A stretch of DNA of 64,000 nucleotides, from assembly GCA_014377425.1 (NCBI GenBank), contig JACMPQ010000062.1:16015-80014 (forward strand). Direction: 5' to 3'. Below are positions 29,491-37,575 of this stretch, piece after piece. Under the pieces are notes generated by a model that saw only the letters and a program-made list of their open reading frames with translations, ran no database searches and had not been told where the DNA came from. Source of the stretch: Microbacteriaceae bacterium (GTDB lineage: Bacteria > Actinomycetota > Actinomycetes > Actinomycetales > Microbacteriaceae). Each line of letters opens with the position of its first letter. Positions within the stretch are counted from its first letter, which is position 1. The position numbers and the translations under genes were made by a program.

Positions 29491-30864
29491 ATGTCCGAGC
29501 AAAATTTTGACGTAGTCATCCTGGGTGCCGGCAGCGGCGGCTACGCAGCAGCATTGCGAGCAGCTCAGCTCGGCATGACCGTTGGCCTGATTGAAAAAGG
29601 AAAGCTCGGCGGCACCTGCCTGCACGTGGGATGTATCCCCACCAAGGCACTCCTGCATTCCGCGGAGGTCGCTGATGTCACGCGTGAGGGCGCTCAGTAC
29701 GGTGTCAGGTCTGAATTTCTCGGCGTGGATATCAGCGCCGTTACGAAGTACCGGGAAGAGATCGTCTCGAGCAAGTTTCGCGGCCTCACCGGTCTAATCA
29801 AGCAGCGCGGCATCACCGTCATAGAGGGAACCGGCCGGTTGGTCTCCCCTACCTCGGTGCAGGTTGGTGACGACCTCATCATCGGCAAGAACGTCATTCT
29901 CGCCTCCGGATCGTATTCCCGCACGCTGCCAGGGCTGGAAATCGGCGGCCGCGTCATCACCTCCGAACAGGCTTTAGAGCTCGACTTCATTCCAAAGACC
30001 GTTGCGGTTCTCGGTGGTGGGGTCATCGGCGTCGAGTTCGCCAGCGTCTGGAAATCTTTCGGTGCGGATGTCACCATCATTGAGGCATTGCCGCACCTGG
30101 TTCCCAATGAAGACGAGTCGGTGAGCAAGCAATTTGAGCGCGCGTACCGCAAACGCGGGATCGCCTTCCACCTCGGAACCCGCTTCCAGAGCGTCACTCA
30201 GGATGACAACGGCGTGGTCGTCACGCTGGAAAACGGCAAGACCATCGAAGCCGAGTTGCTGCTCGTCGCCGTCGGTCGTGGACCGTCCACCGCAAACCTT
30301 GGCTACGAGGAGGTCGGCGTCACGATTGATCGCGGTTTCGTCATCACCAACGAGCGCCTCGAGACAAATATCCCCGGGCTCTATGCCGTCGGCGACATCG
30401 TTCCCGGCCTACAGCTTGCGCACCGCGGGTTCCAGCACGGCATCTTTGTCGCCGAAGAAATTGCCGGTCTCGCGCCAGCAGTCATCAGCGACCTCAACAT
30501 TCCGAAGGTCACCTATTCGCATCCGGAAGTTGCTTCGGTTGGTCTGAGCGAGGCTCAGGCGCGAGTGCAGTATGGCGATGACGCGATTTTAAGCTACGAC
30601 TACAACCTTGCGGGTAACGGCAAGAGCCACATCATCGGAACCTCGGGCTCCATCAAGGTCGTGCGCGTGATCGACGGACCGGTCGTGGGTGTTCACATGA
30701 TCGGTGACCGTGTCGGCGAGCTCATCGGCGAGGCTCAGCTTGCGGTGAACTGGGAAGCCAACCCCGAAGACATCGCTCCGCTGCTTCATGCGCACCCGAC
30801 GCAGCACGAGGCTTTGGGTGAGGCATTCCTTGCTATTTCCGGAAAGCCGCTGCACGCTCTCTAA
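29491..30864 (+). CDS. lpdA: dihydrolipoyl dehydrogenase (E3)
   Basis: A 457-residue flavoprotein that reoxidises the dihydrolipoyl arms of 2-oxoacid dehydrogenase complexes with NAD. FAD-binding GAGSGGYAAALRAAQLG is followed by the redox disulfide GGTCLHVGCIPTKALLH. The NAD fold is at VAVLGGGVIGVEFASVW, and the C-terminal His-Glu pair is in HAHPTQHEALGEAF. AAAGGAG stands before the ATG. It is 63 bases upstream of sucB, giving an E3-E2 pair followed by lipB-lipA, so the cofactor genes and their client are together. Confidence 0.96.
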   Translation: MSEQNFDVVILGAGSGGYAAALRAAQLGMTVGLIEKGKLGGTCLHVGCIPTKALLHSAEVADVTREGAQYGVRSEFLGVDISAVTKYREEIVSSKFRGLTGLIKQRGITVIEGTGRLVSPTSVQVGDDLIIGKNVILASGSYSRTLPGLEIGGRVITSEQALELDFIPKTVAVLGGGVIGVEFASVWKSFGADVTIIEALPHLVPNEDESVSKQFERAYRKRGIAFHLGTRFQSVTQDDNGVVVTLENGKTIEAELLLVAVGRGPSTANLGYEEVGVTIDRGFVITNERLETNIPGLYAVGDIVPGLQLAHRGFQHGIFVAEEIAGLAPAVISDLNIPKVTYSHPEVASVGLSEAQARVQYGDDAILSYDYNLAGNGKSHIIGTSGSIKVVRVIDGPVVGVHMIGDRVGELIGEAQLAVNWEANPEDIAPLLHAHPTQHEALGEAFLAISGKPLHAL

Positions 30865-30927
30865 TCCGTACCTCTACCGCCATCCCTAAGCTAGCCACAC
30901 TGTTTCACCCACGAAGGAGCATCACCC

Positions 30928-32484
30928 ATGAGCGAATCCGTTAACCTTCCGGCACTCGGAGAGAGTGTCACCGAGGGCACGGTCACCCGATGGCTGAAAA
31001 ACGTCGGCGATCGGGTCGAAGTCGATGAACCATTGCTGGAGGTGTCGACCGACAAGGTCGACACCGAGATTCCATCTCCGGTTGCGGGAATCATCGAGCA
31101 GATTCTGGTCGCTGAGGATGAAACCGTCGAAGTCGGAACTCCGCTGGTAATTATCGGCAGCGGCGCTCCGAGTGATGCTCCCGCGGAGGCCGCTCCGACC
31201 GAGGCAGCCTCCATCGAAACTCCTTCAGCTGAAGCCGCCGCGGTCGCGGTTCCCTCCACCGATGCACCGGCTCCGGCCGAGCAGGCCCAGTCCGAACCGG
31301 CACCGTCCGAACCGGCACCGTCCGAACCGGCACCGGTCGCAGCTAGCGCCCCGGCTCCGGCCGCCGCCGTAGATTTCCCCCCGGCCGCACAGGCGCCGGA
31401 ACCCGTGGCTGCTGCCCCCGCTGCCGTTCAGGTCCCCGCGGCAAACGCAGCCGCCGAATCCGTTCCCGCTACGCCCGTCGCTGCCGCACCGATTCCAGCT
31501 GCGCCCGTCGCTGCCGCACCGATTCCGGCTGCCGCACCGGCATCCACACCCACTCCGGCTGCTCCTTCTTCTGCTCCGGCTGCCCCAACCCCTGCGGCCA
31601 ACGCGGGTTATGTCACACCCCTCGTGCGCAAGCTCGCCCATGAGCAGGGTGTCGACCTCGCTCAGGTCACCGGAACCGGCGTCGGCGGTCGCATCCGCAA
31701 GGAAGACGTACTCGCATTCGTCCCGGCAAAAGCCAGCTCTGTCGCACCGGCCGGGCTCGAAACCTCTCCCCTGCGCGGCACCACCGTCGCGATGTCTCGA
31801 CTTCGTCGGGTCATCGCCGAGCGCGCGGTTGCTTCAATGCAGGTCTCAGCCCAGCTCACTTCAGTCGTCGAGGTAGACGTCACGCGCATCGCCAACTACC
31901 GTGACAGCGTCAAAATCGAATTTGCGGAGAAGGCGGGCGCCAAGCTCACCTTCCTGCCGTTCTTCGCACTTGCGGCGACTGAAGCACTCAAGGCATATCC
32001 GATTGTCAATGCCACGATCGACGGTGACTCAATCGTCTACCCAGCACAGGAAAACTTGAGCATCGCAGTTGACACCGAACGCGGACTGCTCACCCCGGTC
32101 ATCCGAAATGCCGCCGGGCTGTCGCTGAGTCAACTGGCGCAGCAGATTTCTGATCTGGCCGAGCGCACGCGCAACAACAAGTTGACTCCGGATGAGCTCT
32201 CTGGAGGAACCTTCACCCTCACGAACACCGGCTCACGCGGAGCGCTTTTCGACACTCCAATCGTCTTCATGCCCCAGTCGGCGATTCTTGGTACCGGAAT
32301 TGTCACGAAGAAGCCGGCCGTGGTGTCAATCGACGGCACGGATGCCATCGCGATTCGCTCCACCGTATTCCTCGCGCTTTCCTACGATCACCGCATTGTT
32401 GACGGTGCCGACGCCGCCCGGTTCTTGGTCGCAGTCAAGGATCGTCTCGAGGCGGGCGACTTCGCCGGAAACCTCGGGCTCTAG
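30928..32484 (+). CDS. sucB: 2-oxoacid dehydrogenase E2 component, dihydrolipoyl acyltransferase
   Basis: A 518-residue E2 core subunit, probably of 2-oxoglutarate dehydrogenase. Layout: one lipoyl domain (residues 1-78) with the lipoylated Lys in EVSTDKVDTEIPSP, a very long Ala/Pro linker (about 80-225) with tandem SEPAP repeats, a peripheral subunit-binding domain (YVTPLVRKLAHEQGVDL to GRIRKEDV), and the catalytic domain ending in SYDHRIVDGADAARFL with the active-site His/Asp. Many actinobacterial SucB proteins carry two or three lipoyl domains; here there is one. AAGGAG precedes the ATG. Pyruvate-type E2 function cannot be excluded. Confidence 0.93.
   Translation: MSESVNLPALGESVTEGTVTRWLKNVGDRVEVDEPLLEVSTDKVDTEIPSPVAGIIEQILVAEDETVEVGTPLVIIGSGAPSDAPAEAAPTEAASIETPSAEAAAVAVPSTDAPAPAEQAQSEPAPSEPAPSEPAPVAASAPAPAAAVDFPPAAQAPEPVAAAPAAVQVPAANAAAESVPATPVAAAPIPAAPVAAAPIPAAAPASTPTPAAPSSAPAAPTPAANAGYVTPLVRKLAHEQGVDLAQVTGTGVGGRIRKEDVLAFVPAKASSVAPAGLETSPLRGTTVAMSRLRRVIAERAVASMQVSAQLTSVVEVDVTRIANYRDSVKIEFAEKAGAKLTFLPFFALAATEALKAYPIVNATIDGDSIVYPAQENLSIAVDTERGLLTPVIRNAAGLSLSQLAQQISDLAERTRNNKLTPDELSGGTFTLTNTGSRGALFDTPIVFMPQSAILGTGIVTKKPAVVSIDGTDAIAIRSTVFLALSYDHRIVDGADAARFLVAVKDRLEAGDFAGNLGL
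31291..31335. repeat. 15-bp tandem repeat x3 in the sucB linker
   Basis: Three exact copies of TCCGAACCGGCACCG encode SEPAP repeats in the flexible Ala/Pro linker of E2. The unit is a multiple of three, so copy number changes only linker length. Confidence 0.9.
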
Positions 32485-32536
32485 GACCGTGCTTCGCCGC
32501 CGGTGTCTCTCCGGCACTCGCGGCGAATCATCCCCG

Positions 32537-32542
32537 TAGACT
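32537..32542 (+). promoter_or_regulatory. -10 hexamer of lipB
   Basis: TAGACT, six bases before the GTG at 32549. The next codon is also GTG. Confidence 0.5.
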
Positions 32543-32548
32543 CATTAA

Positions 32549-33190
32549 GTGGTGAATATAATCGTCGCAGGCCTCAATGCTGAGTCCGTCCCCTACCTTG
32601 AGGCTCTCGCTCTGCAGCGAGCCACCCACGAGGATGTTGTGGCCGGTCGCACACCAGACACCCTGCTATTGCTCGAACACCCTTCGGTATACACCGCGGG
32701 TAAGCGCACCGAAGATACCGAGCGCCCAATAAATGGAACGCCCGTTATCGATGTGGACCGTGGCGGCAAGATCACCTGGCATGGCCCGGGTCAACTGGTC
32801 GGTTATCCCATTCTCCGTTTGCCCGATCCGATCGACGTTGTGGGCTACGTACGCACGCTCGAGCTTCTCCTCATTGACGTGCTTGCCGAGCTCGGGGTGA
32901 ATGCCGCCCAGATAACCGGGCGCTCCGGCGTCTGGGTGCGTGGCAATGACAAAATCGCGGCGATCGGTATCCGCGTCGCCGGTGGCGTCACGATGCACGG
33001 ATTCTCACTCAACTGCTCCAACGACTTTGACGCCTACCAGCACATTGTGGCTTGTGGGCTCGCCGACGCCGGAGCCACCAGTATTTCGAGGGAGCTCGGC
33101 CGCACTGTGACGCCTGCTGACCTCGTGGAGCATATTTCAGCCCGCTTTGCCCGGATCAATCTAGCCACGATCAATGAGGTAGTCGCATGA
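32549..33190 (+). CDS. lipB: octanoyl-ACP:protein N-octanoyltransferase
   Basis: A 213-residue enzyme that transfers octanoate from acyl carrier protein to the lipoyl-domain lysine, the first step of lipoate assembly. Motifs: [36 protein letters not shown], and the catalytic Cys/Lys region with [26 protein letters not shown], where the Lys precedes IAAIG and the Cys is in LNCSND. GTG start at 32549 six bases after TAGACT (leaderless), with a second GTG directly following. The stop overlaps the lipA ATG (ATGA). Confidence 0.96.
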   Translation: MVNIIVAGLNAESVPYLEALALQRATHEDVVAGRTPDTLLLLEHPSVYTAGKRTEDTERPINGTPVIDVDRGGKITWHGPGQLVGYPILRLPDPIDVVGYVRTLELLLIDVLAELGVNAAQITGRSGVWVRGNDKIAAIGIRVAGGVTMHGFSLNCSNDFDAYQHIVACGLADAGATSISRELGRTVTPADLVEHISARFARINLATINEVVA

Positions 33191-34176
33191 CCCATCCCCC
33201 CGAAGGTCGCAAGATGTTGCGACTTGAAGTTCGAAACGCCGAAACTCCGATCGAGCGCAAGCCCGAGTGGATCAAGATCAAGGCCAAGATGGGCCCGGAA
33301 TACCGTCAGCTCCAGGAACTGGTCAAGAGCGAGGACCTGCACACGGTCTGCCAGGAGGCAGGCTGCCCGAATATCTACGAGTGCTGGGAAGACCGCGAGG
33401 CTACCTTCCTCATCGGTGGATCTCAGTGCACGCGTCGCTGCGACTTCTGCCAGATCGACACCGGTAAGCCGGCGGACTACGATCGTGACGAACCGCGCCG
33501 TGTCGCCGAATCGGTTGTCAAAATGAATTTGCGTTACGCCACGGTAACCGGAGTCGCCCGCGACGACCTTCCCGATGAGGGTGCTTGGTTACACGCCGAG
33601 ACAGTACGGCAGATCCATGCCATGAACCCCGGTACCGGGGTCGAGATTCTGGCGACAGACTTTTCGGGTAATCCAGATCTGTTGGCCGAAGTGTTCTCCT
33701 CTCGACCGGAGGTTTTTGCGCACAACGTAGAGACCGTTCCCCGTATTTTTAAGCGCATCCGGCCGGCATTTCGCTACGAGCGATCCCTCGATGTTTTGAC
33801 TCAGGGTCGCAACGCCGGGCTTATTACCAAGTCAAACCTCATTCTGGGAATGGGCGAAACCCGTGCCGAGATCAGCCAAGCGCTGCAGGATTTGCACGAT
33901 GCGGGTACCGACATCATCACCGTGACGCAGTACCTTCGCCCGACCCCTCGCCACCTTCCGGTGGACCGTTGGGTGCGTCCGGAAGAGTTCATCGAGATCA
34001 ACGCCGAGGCAGAAGAAATCGGGTTCCTCGGAGTGCTGGCTGGACCGCTCGTGCGTTCCAGCTACCGCGCTGGCCGCCTGTGGGCAAAATCTATGGTGAG
34101 TAAGGGCCGTGACATCCCCGACGGTCTGCGTCACCTCGCAGACGCCGATCTCGGATTCGCGCAGGCGGCGTCGTAG
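33187..34176 (+). CDS. lipA: lipoyl synthase
   Basis: A 329-residue radical-SAM enzyme that inserts two sulfurs into the octanoyl chain. The auxiliary-cluster cysteines are in [12 protein letters not shown], and the radical-SAM triad is [10 protein letters not shown]. Other conserved strands are [14 protein letters not shown] and ILGMGET, with [22 protein letters not shown] near the C terminus. It is translationally coupled to lipB and probably serves SucB encoded just upstream. The stop codon lies in the first copy of a 22-bp direct repeat. Confidence 0.97.
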   Translation: MTHPPEGRKMLRLEVRNAETPIERKPEWIKIKAKMGPEYRQLQELVKSEDLHTVCQEAGCPNIYECWEDREATFLIGGSQCTRRCDFCQIDTGKPADYDRDEPRRVAESVVKMNLRYATVTGVARDDLPDEGAWLHAETVRQIHAMNPGTGVEILATDFSGNPDLLAEVFSSRPEVFAHNVETVPRIFKRIRPAFRYERSLDVLTQGRNAGLITKSNLILGMGETRAEISQALQDLHDAGTDIITVTQYLRPTPRHLPVDRWVRPEEFIEINAEAEEIGFLGVLAGPLVRSSYRAGRLWAKSMVSKGRDIPDGLRHLADADLGFAQAAS

Positions 34177-34202
34177 GTCCCGCGCAGGCGGCGTCGTAGG
34201 TC
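34158..34202. repeat. 22-bp direct repeat spanning the lipA stop codon
   Basis: The unit at 34158-34179, beginning CGCGCAGGCGG and ending CGTAGGTC, recurs exactly at 34181-34202. The first copy contains the lipA TAG; the second is non-coding. The following 95 bases up to the pseudokinase stop hold imperfect repeats (GGGCTAGCCGATC, GCGCTAGCCG) but no gene. Confidence 0.9.
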
Positions 34203-34299
34203 TCGAACAGACGAGGTTGGCGGGCTGGTCGATTGATGCACTCGGTGGGCTAGCCGATCGACGAGGTCGAAGCGCTAATTCGCTGACGTGGTCGGTGCG

Positions 34300-36114
34300 C
34301 TAGCCGCCGAGCACCAAGTCTCGGATGAGCCATCCTGCAGCGCCCTTAACCAGATGCAGTGATGCCGGGGGCATTGCATCAGCCCCCGGAGCTGTCGTGA
34401 GCGACAGGAGTGCAGAATTTCCCAGACGCTGAATCAACGTCACCGAAATCCCGCGGAAGTAGCCGTTGTAGATATCGCTTCGCCCCTCTCGCAACTGACG
34501 AATGAGCCGGCCGTCGGAATCCTCGGCGGCGGAACCGGGTTGGTCGATATGCGCCAAGCAGGGCAAAGATTTCTGCTGCAAACACTCTCGACGCTTGTCC
34601 AAAAGCGCCGTCGCTGCCGCGATCGGGTCGTCTCCGGTGGTGACTGAGCTCGGCCGTGGGGCTTGCGTGTCGGGTGAATTTCCGGTCGATGTGTCTGGCG
34701 ACTTCCTGGGAGACGTCTCAGGTATTGCGGTAGACGGGTGTCCGGCTGGCGCGCCCGGTGATTGACTTCGAGTCGCACCATCCTGCGTTGCCGCCCCGCC
34801 CGCTTCCGGCACGATCAACATCGCGGTGAGCAGCAGCACAAAGCTCGCTACCGTTGCGACGAGAATCGGACGCTGAAACCGCCGCATCCAGAAGCCAATT
34901 CGACCTTGGCTGGTCGCGGCGATATCGGTATCGGGAGTTGTCCTGGTCGTGGTCGTAGCCGTGATACGAGCCGTGACCGGCGATCGCTGCCGCCCAGCCG
35001 CGACAATCGGCTCGGCCGTTCTGGCGGCCACCGCAGGCATTCGCCAGCTGAGGTCATCGATCCAGTCCGGCAGCATTCCGCGAAGCGCATTTAATCCACC
35101 GGCTACTGCCGAACCTATCGCTGCCGTTGCGCGTTGTCCGACTGAAGCGAGATTGGAAGGCCGTCGCGGGCGGCATGCACGGGGGTCTGTGTCAGAACTG
35201 TCAGTGCCCGAAGTACCAGTGCCCGAAGTACCAGTGCCCGAAGTACCAGTGCCCGAAGTGCCATCGCCCGCAGTATCGTTGCCCAGAAAATCAGCGCCAA
35301 GAGAGCCGCTGCCCAAAGCCGCAGTGCCGAAAGACCCCCTGCGGGGAAGGCGGCTCCCTGAAAAATCAGTAACAACACCATCGATGCCGGGAAAAAGCAC
35401 GGGGCCGGCCGAGGCCAGGTCAAAGATTCGTTCGGCGAGGTCGTGGCAAAACTCGTCCGGTGGTGACTCCGGCTGAAAACTGTCGAGCCAGCAGAGAATA
35501 TTTTCGCAGGCGTTGCTGTCTGGCGTCGTCTCCAGAACGGCGCGCGTCAGTGCCACCAGTGCCGTGGCGTCGAGGCGGATCTCGGGGCAGGCATCGAGTA
35601 GTACCGGTGCGAGGCTGGACCGCGACGGTGCGGGTACCGGGCCCACGATCGTCGAAGCGCCAAAGCCACACAATACGGGGGCACCGAAATCGTCGAAGCG
35701 AATGGCGCCCAGTGAGATGTTTCCATGGGCGACGCCAAGGCGGTGAAGCTGCCCCAGGGTCTGCGCGATCGGCGCGATCAGGGTAACCGCTTCGCCAGCC
35801 GAAAAGTTTCGCCGCCCGGCAAGGAGAGCTGACGCAGTTATTGCCCCCAGCCGACGAAGGATAAGAACGGGGCGCCCGTCATAGCCGGTGGCGAGATCGT
35901 CGAGCCGCACAACATGATCGATTGAGCCCGTGCGACTGAGTGCCTCGACCTCTCGCGAAATACTTTCGGCCTCCGTCGTTGGCCGAAATATTTTGACCGC
36001 CGCCACCGACGCTTCAGCCCCGTCGAGGGATAAAGCCGCATGGCCCAGCCAGACCTCCGACCGATCTCCCGAACCCAGCCGACGCACCAGTCGGTATCCT
36101 CCCACCATTTCCAT
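34300..36114 (-). CDS. membrane pseudokinase (Ser/Thr kinase fold, catalytic residues lost)
   Basis: A 604-residue protein with an N-terminal Hanks-type kinase fold (residues about 6-230). The glycine loop (LGSGDRSEVWLG) and ATP-anchoring Lys41 (AAVKIF) are kept, but the catalytic loop HRD is HGN (AHGNIS, 129-134) and DFG is GFG (150-152). A phosphotransfer-competent Asp is therefore missing at both sites. A disordered segment with TSGTG repeats follows, then one membrane segment at about 415-440 and an exported Pro/Ser-rich linker with a roughly 110-residue C-terminal domain containing two cysteines (RRECLQQKSLPCL). The topology resembles PknB-like receptors. It probably acts as a scaffold or sensor; partners are unknown. 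Confidence 0.8.
   Translation of the reverse strand: MEMVGGYRLVRRLGSGDRSEVWLGHAALSLDGAEASVAAVKIFRPTTEAESISREVEALSRTGSIDHVVRLDDLATGYDGRPVLILRRLGAITASALLAGRRNFSAGEAVTLIAPIAQTLGQLHRLGVAHGNISLGAIRFDDFGAPVLCGFGASTIVGPVPAPSRSSLAPVLLDACPEIRLDATALVALTRAVLETTPDSNACENILCWLDSFQPESPPDEFCHDLAERIFDLASAGPVLFPGIDGVVTDFSGSRLPRRGSFGTAALGSGSLGADFLGNDTAGDGTSGTGTSGTGTSGTGTSGTDSSDTDPRACRPRRPSNLASVGQRATAAIGSAVAGGLNALRGMLPDWIDDLSWRMPAVAARTAEPIVAAGRQRSPVTARITATTTTRTTPDTDIAATSQGRIGFWMRRFQRPILVATVASFVLLLTAMLIVPEAGGAATQDGATRSQSPGAPAGHPSTAIPETSPRKSPDTSTGNSPDTQAPRPSSVTTGDDPIAAATALLDKRRECLQQKSLPCLAHIDQPGSAAEDSDGRLIRQLREGRSDIYNGYFRGISVTLIQRLGNSALLSLTTAPGADAMPPASLHLVKGAAGWLIRDLVLGG
35202..35261. repeat. 15-bp tandem repeat x4 in the pseudokinase gene
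   Basis: CAGTGCCCGAAGTAC is repeated four times (last copy one base different), with degenerate copies on the right. It encodes repeated Gly-Thr-Ser-Gly-Thr in the linker after the kinase fold. Confidence 0.9.
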
Positions 36115-36238
36115 CCCCCGACCATGCCAGGTCGCCTCTGCGGTTGGTCAAACACAACTCACCTTGGTCAACTCCCGACGATCTCAGCGCCGGGGCAGGA
36201 GAAGTGCCTGATCGCACCGGGACCGCTGACAGTGGCCC

Positions 36239-36244
36239 TATCCT
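36239..36244 (+). promoter_or_regulatory. -10 hexamer of the DUF4191 gene
   Basis: TATCCT, six bases before the ATG at 36251; leaderless pattern. Confidence 0.5.
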
Positions 36245-36250
36245 TGAACT

Positions 36251-36967
36251 ATGGCACGCACCCGAATCGCAAAAACCCCGAAATCCGCTAAGGAACCGGG
36301 GCGTATTAAGCAGATGCAACAGGTCTTCACAATGACCCGTAAATACGACCCCAAGTCGGTCTGGTACATGTTGATCGCCTTCGTGCTTCCTGTCGCCGTG
36401 GGTGTTGTTCTCGCCTTTGTCATCTCCCCGCAGAGCGTCATTGGAATCATCCTTTACATCATCGCCGGTGTAATGGCGGGGTTGCTGGCGTTCCTGCTCG
36501 TGCTCGGCCGTCGTGCCGAGCGAGCAGCCTACGGCCAAATCAAGGGGCAGCCCGGAGCCGTCGGTGCGGTCCTCAAAAGCTCGTTGCGCCGTGGTTGGGT
36601 GGCGAGTGAGATGCCCATCACCGTGAGCCCAAAAACTCAGGATGCCGTTTATCGCGCGGTGGGTCGCGGCGGGATCGTGCTGATTGGTGAGGGGCCCAAA
36701 TCCCGCACCATCAAGATGCTCGATGACGAACGCCGCCGCATTGCCCGCGTTCTGCCGAACGTTCCGGTGAACTACCTCACGGTCGGCCCGGACAGCGATT
36801 CAACCGAGCTTCACAAACTCCCCTCCGTAATGAACCGCTTCGCGAAAGCTCTGAATAAGAGCGAAATCTATGCGGTCAATAACCGCATTGGTTCCCTCGG
36901 CAAGGCCGGTCTGCCCATTCCCAAGGGTATCGACCCGACTCGCGCGCGCTCCAGCCGCTCCCGCTAA
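36251..36967 (+). CDS. DUF4191 membrane protein
   Basis: A 238-residue DUF4191 family protein, which in actinobacteria sits next to lipA. A basic N terminus (residues 1-20) is followed by KYDPKSVWYMLIAFVLPVAVG, two membrane segments (about 37-57 and 62-82), and a soluble basic domain with RRAERAAYGQIKGQPGAVGAVL and ALNKSEIYAVNNRIGSLG. The start is set by TATCCT six bases upstream. It is divergent from the pseudokinase and convergent with the RDD gene. Function is unknown. Confidence 0.9.
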   Translation: MARTRIAKTPKSAKEPGRIKQMQQVFTMTRKYDPKSVWYMLIAFVLPVAVGVVLAFVISPQSVIGIILYIIAGVMAGLLAFLLVLGRRAERAAYGQIKGQPGAVGAVLKSSLRRGWVASEMPITVSPKTQDAVYRAVGRGGIVLIGEGPKSRTIKMLDDERRRIARVLPNVPVNYLTVGPDSDSTELHKLPSVMNRFAKALNKSEIYAVNNRIGSLGKAGLPIPKGIDPTRARSSRSR

Positions 36968-37016
36968 GAAGCTGCCAGTTCGCCCTCGTCCGACACCAGG
37001 CGTTCGACACCAGCCG

Positions 37017-37439
37017 TTAGCGCCGTACGATCACCGTTCCGGCGAGGCGATCATGCATGCCACGCTGGTCGCGATCCCAAATGACGGCCGGGATGACCAG
37101 GCACAAAAGAAGCGTTCGGATGACGGGTCGCCACGGACCCAGCCACCTGCCGTCGACGGAGACGACCCGAAGTCCCATTATTAGGTGTCCAATTCCACCG
37201 GATGCCGTGATTAGAAAAACGATCTGAGCGATGGCGAAGATCACCAACGTTGCCGTGGGGTCGTAGTGGAAAAAGACCACCGACAGCAGTGTGCACAGGC
37301 CCCAGTCGATGAAAATCGCGGCAGTGCGCCGTCCGACTCGGCCAACGGATCGCGGGCCGACAGCCGGAAGGCCGAGGCGGCGGCCGGGCCAGCCCGACGG
37401 TGGAGCGGAATCGTTCGAGGTAGTACTGGAGCCTGGCAT
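37017..37439 (-). CDS. RDD family membrane protein
   Basis: A 140-residue RDD domain protein. The family arginine lies in VGRRTAAIFIDWGL, with the Asp pair in the second half (VSVDGRWLGPWRPVIRT and WDRDQRGMHDRLAGTVIV). There are three membrane segments. The ATG at 37439 is six bases after TACGAT, so the 19-codon upstream extension is rejected. RDD next to DUF4191 and glnA is the common actinobacterial order. Function is unknown; some RDD proteins are ion antiporters. Confidence 0.87.
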   Translation of the reverse strand: MPGSSTTSNDSAPPSGWPGRRLGLPAVGPRSVGRVGRRTAAIFIDWGLCTLLSVVFFHYDPTATLVIFAIAQIVFLITASGGIGHLIMGLRVVSVDGRWLGPWRPVIRTLLLCLVIPAVIWDRDQRGMHDRLAGTVIVRR

Positions 37440-37445
37440 GCGTTC

Positions 37446-37451
37446 ATCGTA
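37446..37451 (-). promoter_or_regulatory. -10 hexamer of the RDD gene
   Basis: TACGAT on the minus strand, six bases before the ATG at 37439. Confidence 0.5.
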
Positions 37452-37469
37452 ACGGCGAGCCGCTGCTCC

Positions 37470-37507
37470 GTAACCTGCCGGAAACATTTGCGACACCGTG
37501 GAGAAAC
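37470..37507 (+). promoter_or_regulatory. GlnR operator upstream of glnA
   Basis: GTAAC-n6-GAAAC-n6-GACAC-n6-GAAAC, all three spacers exactly six bases, fits the double GlnR box (gTnAC-n6-GaAAC repeated) known from Streptomyces and Mycobacterium glnA promoters. It ends 68 bases before the glnA ATG, so nitrogen control by a GlnR-type OmpR-family regulator is likely. It also lies near the divergent RDD promoter. Confidence 0.8.
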
Positions 37508-37575
37508 CGCCTACCTCTAACCTGCTAGAAGGCTGCGTATTGCAGCTTCTTCATTCACACTCAGTGGGGTTCTTC

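Noticed and set aside
35202..35261. Short regularly spaced repeats as a CRISPR array
   Set aside because: The units are 15 bp, head to tail without spacers, and keep a Gly-Thr-Ser reading frame inside the pseudokinase gene.
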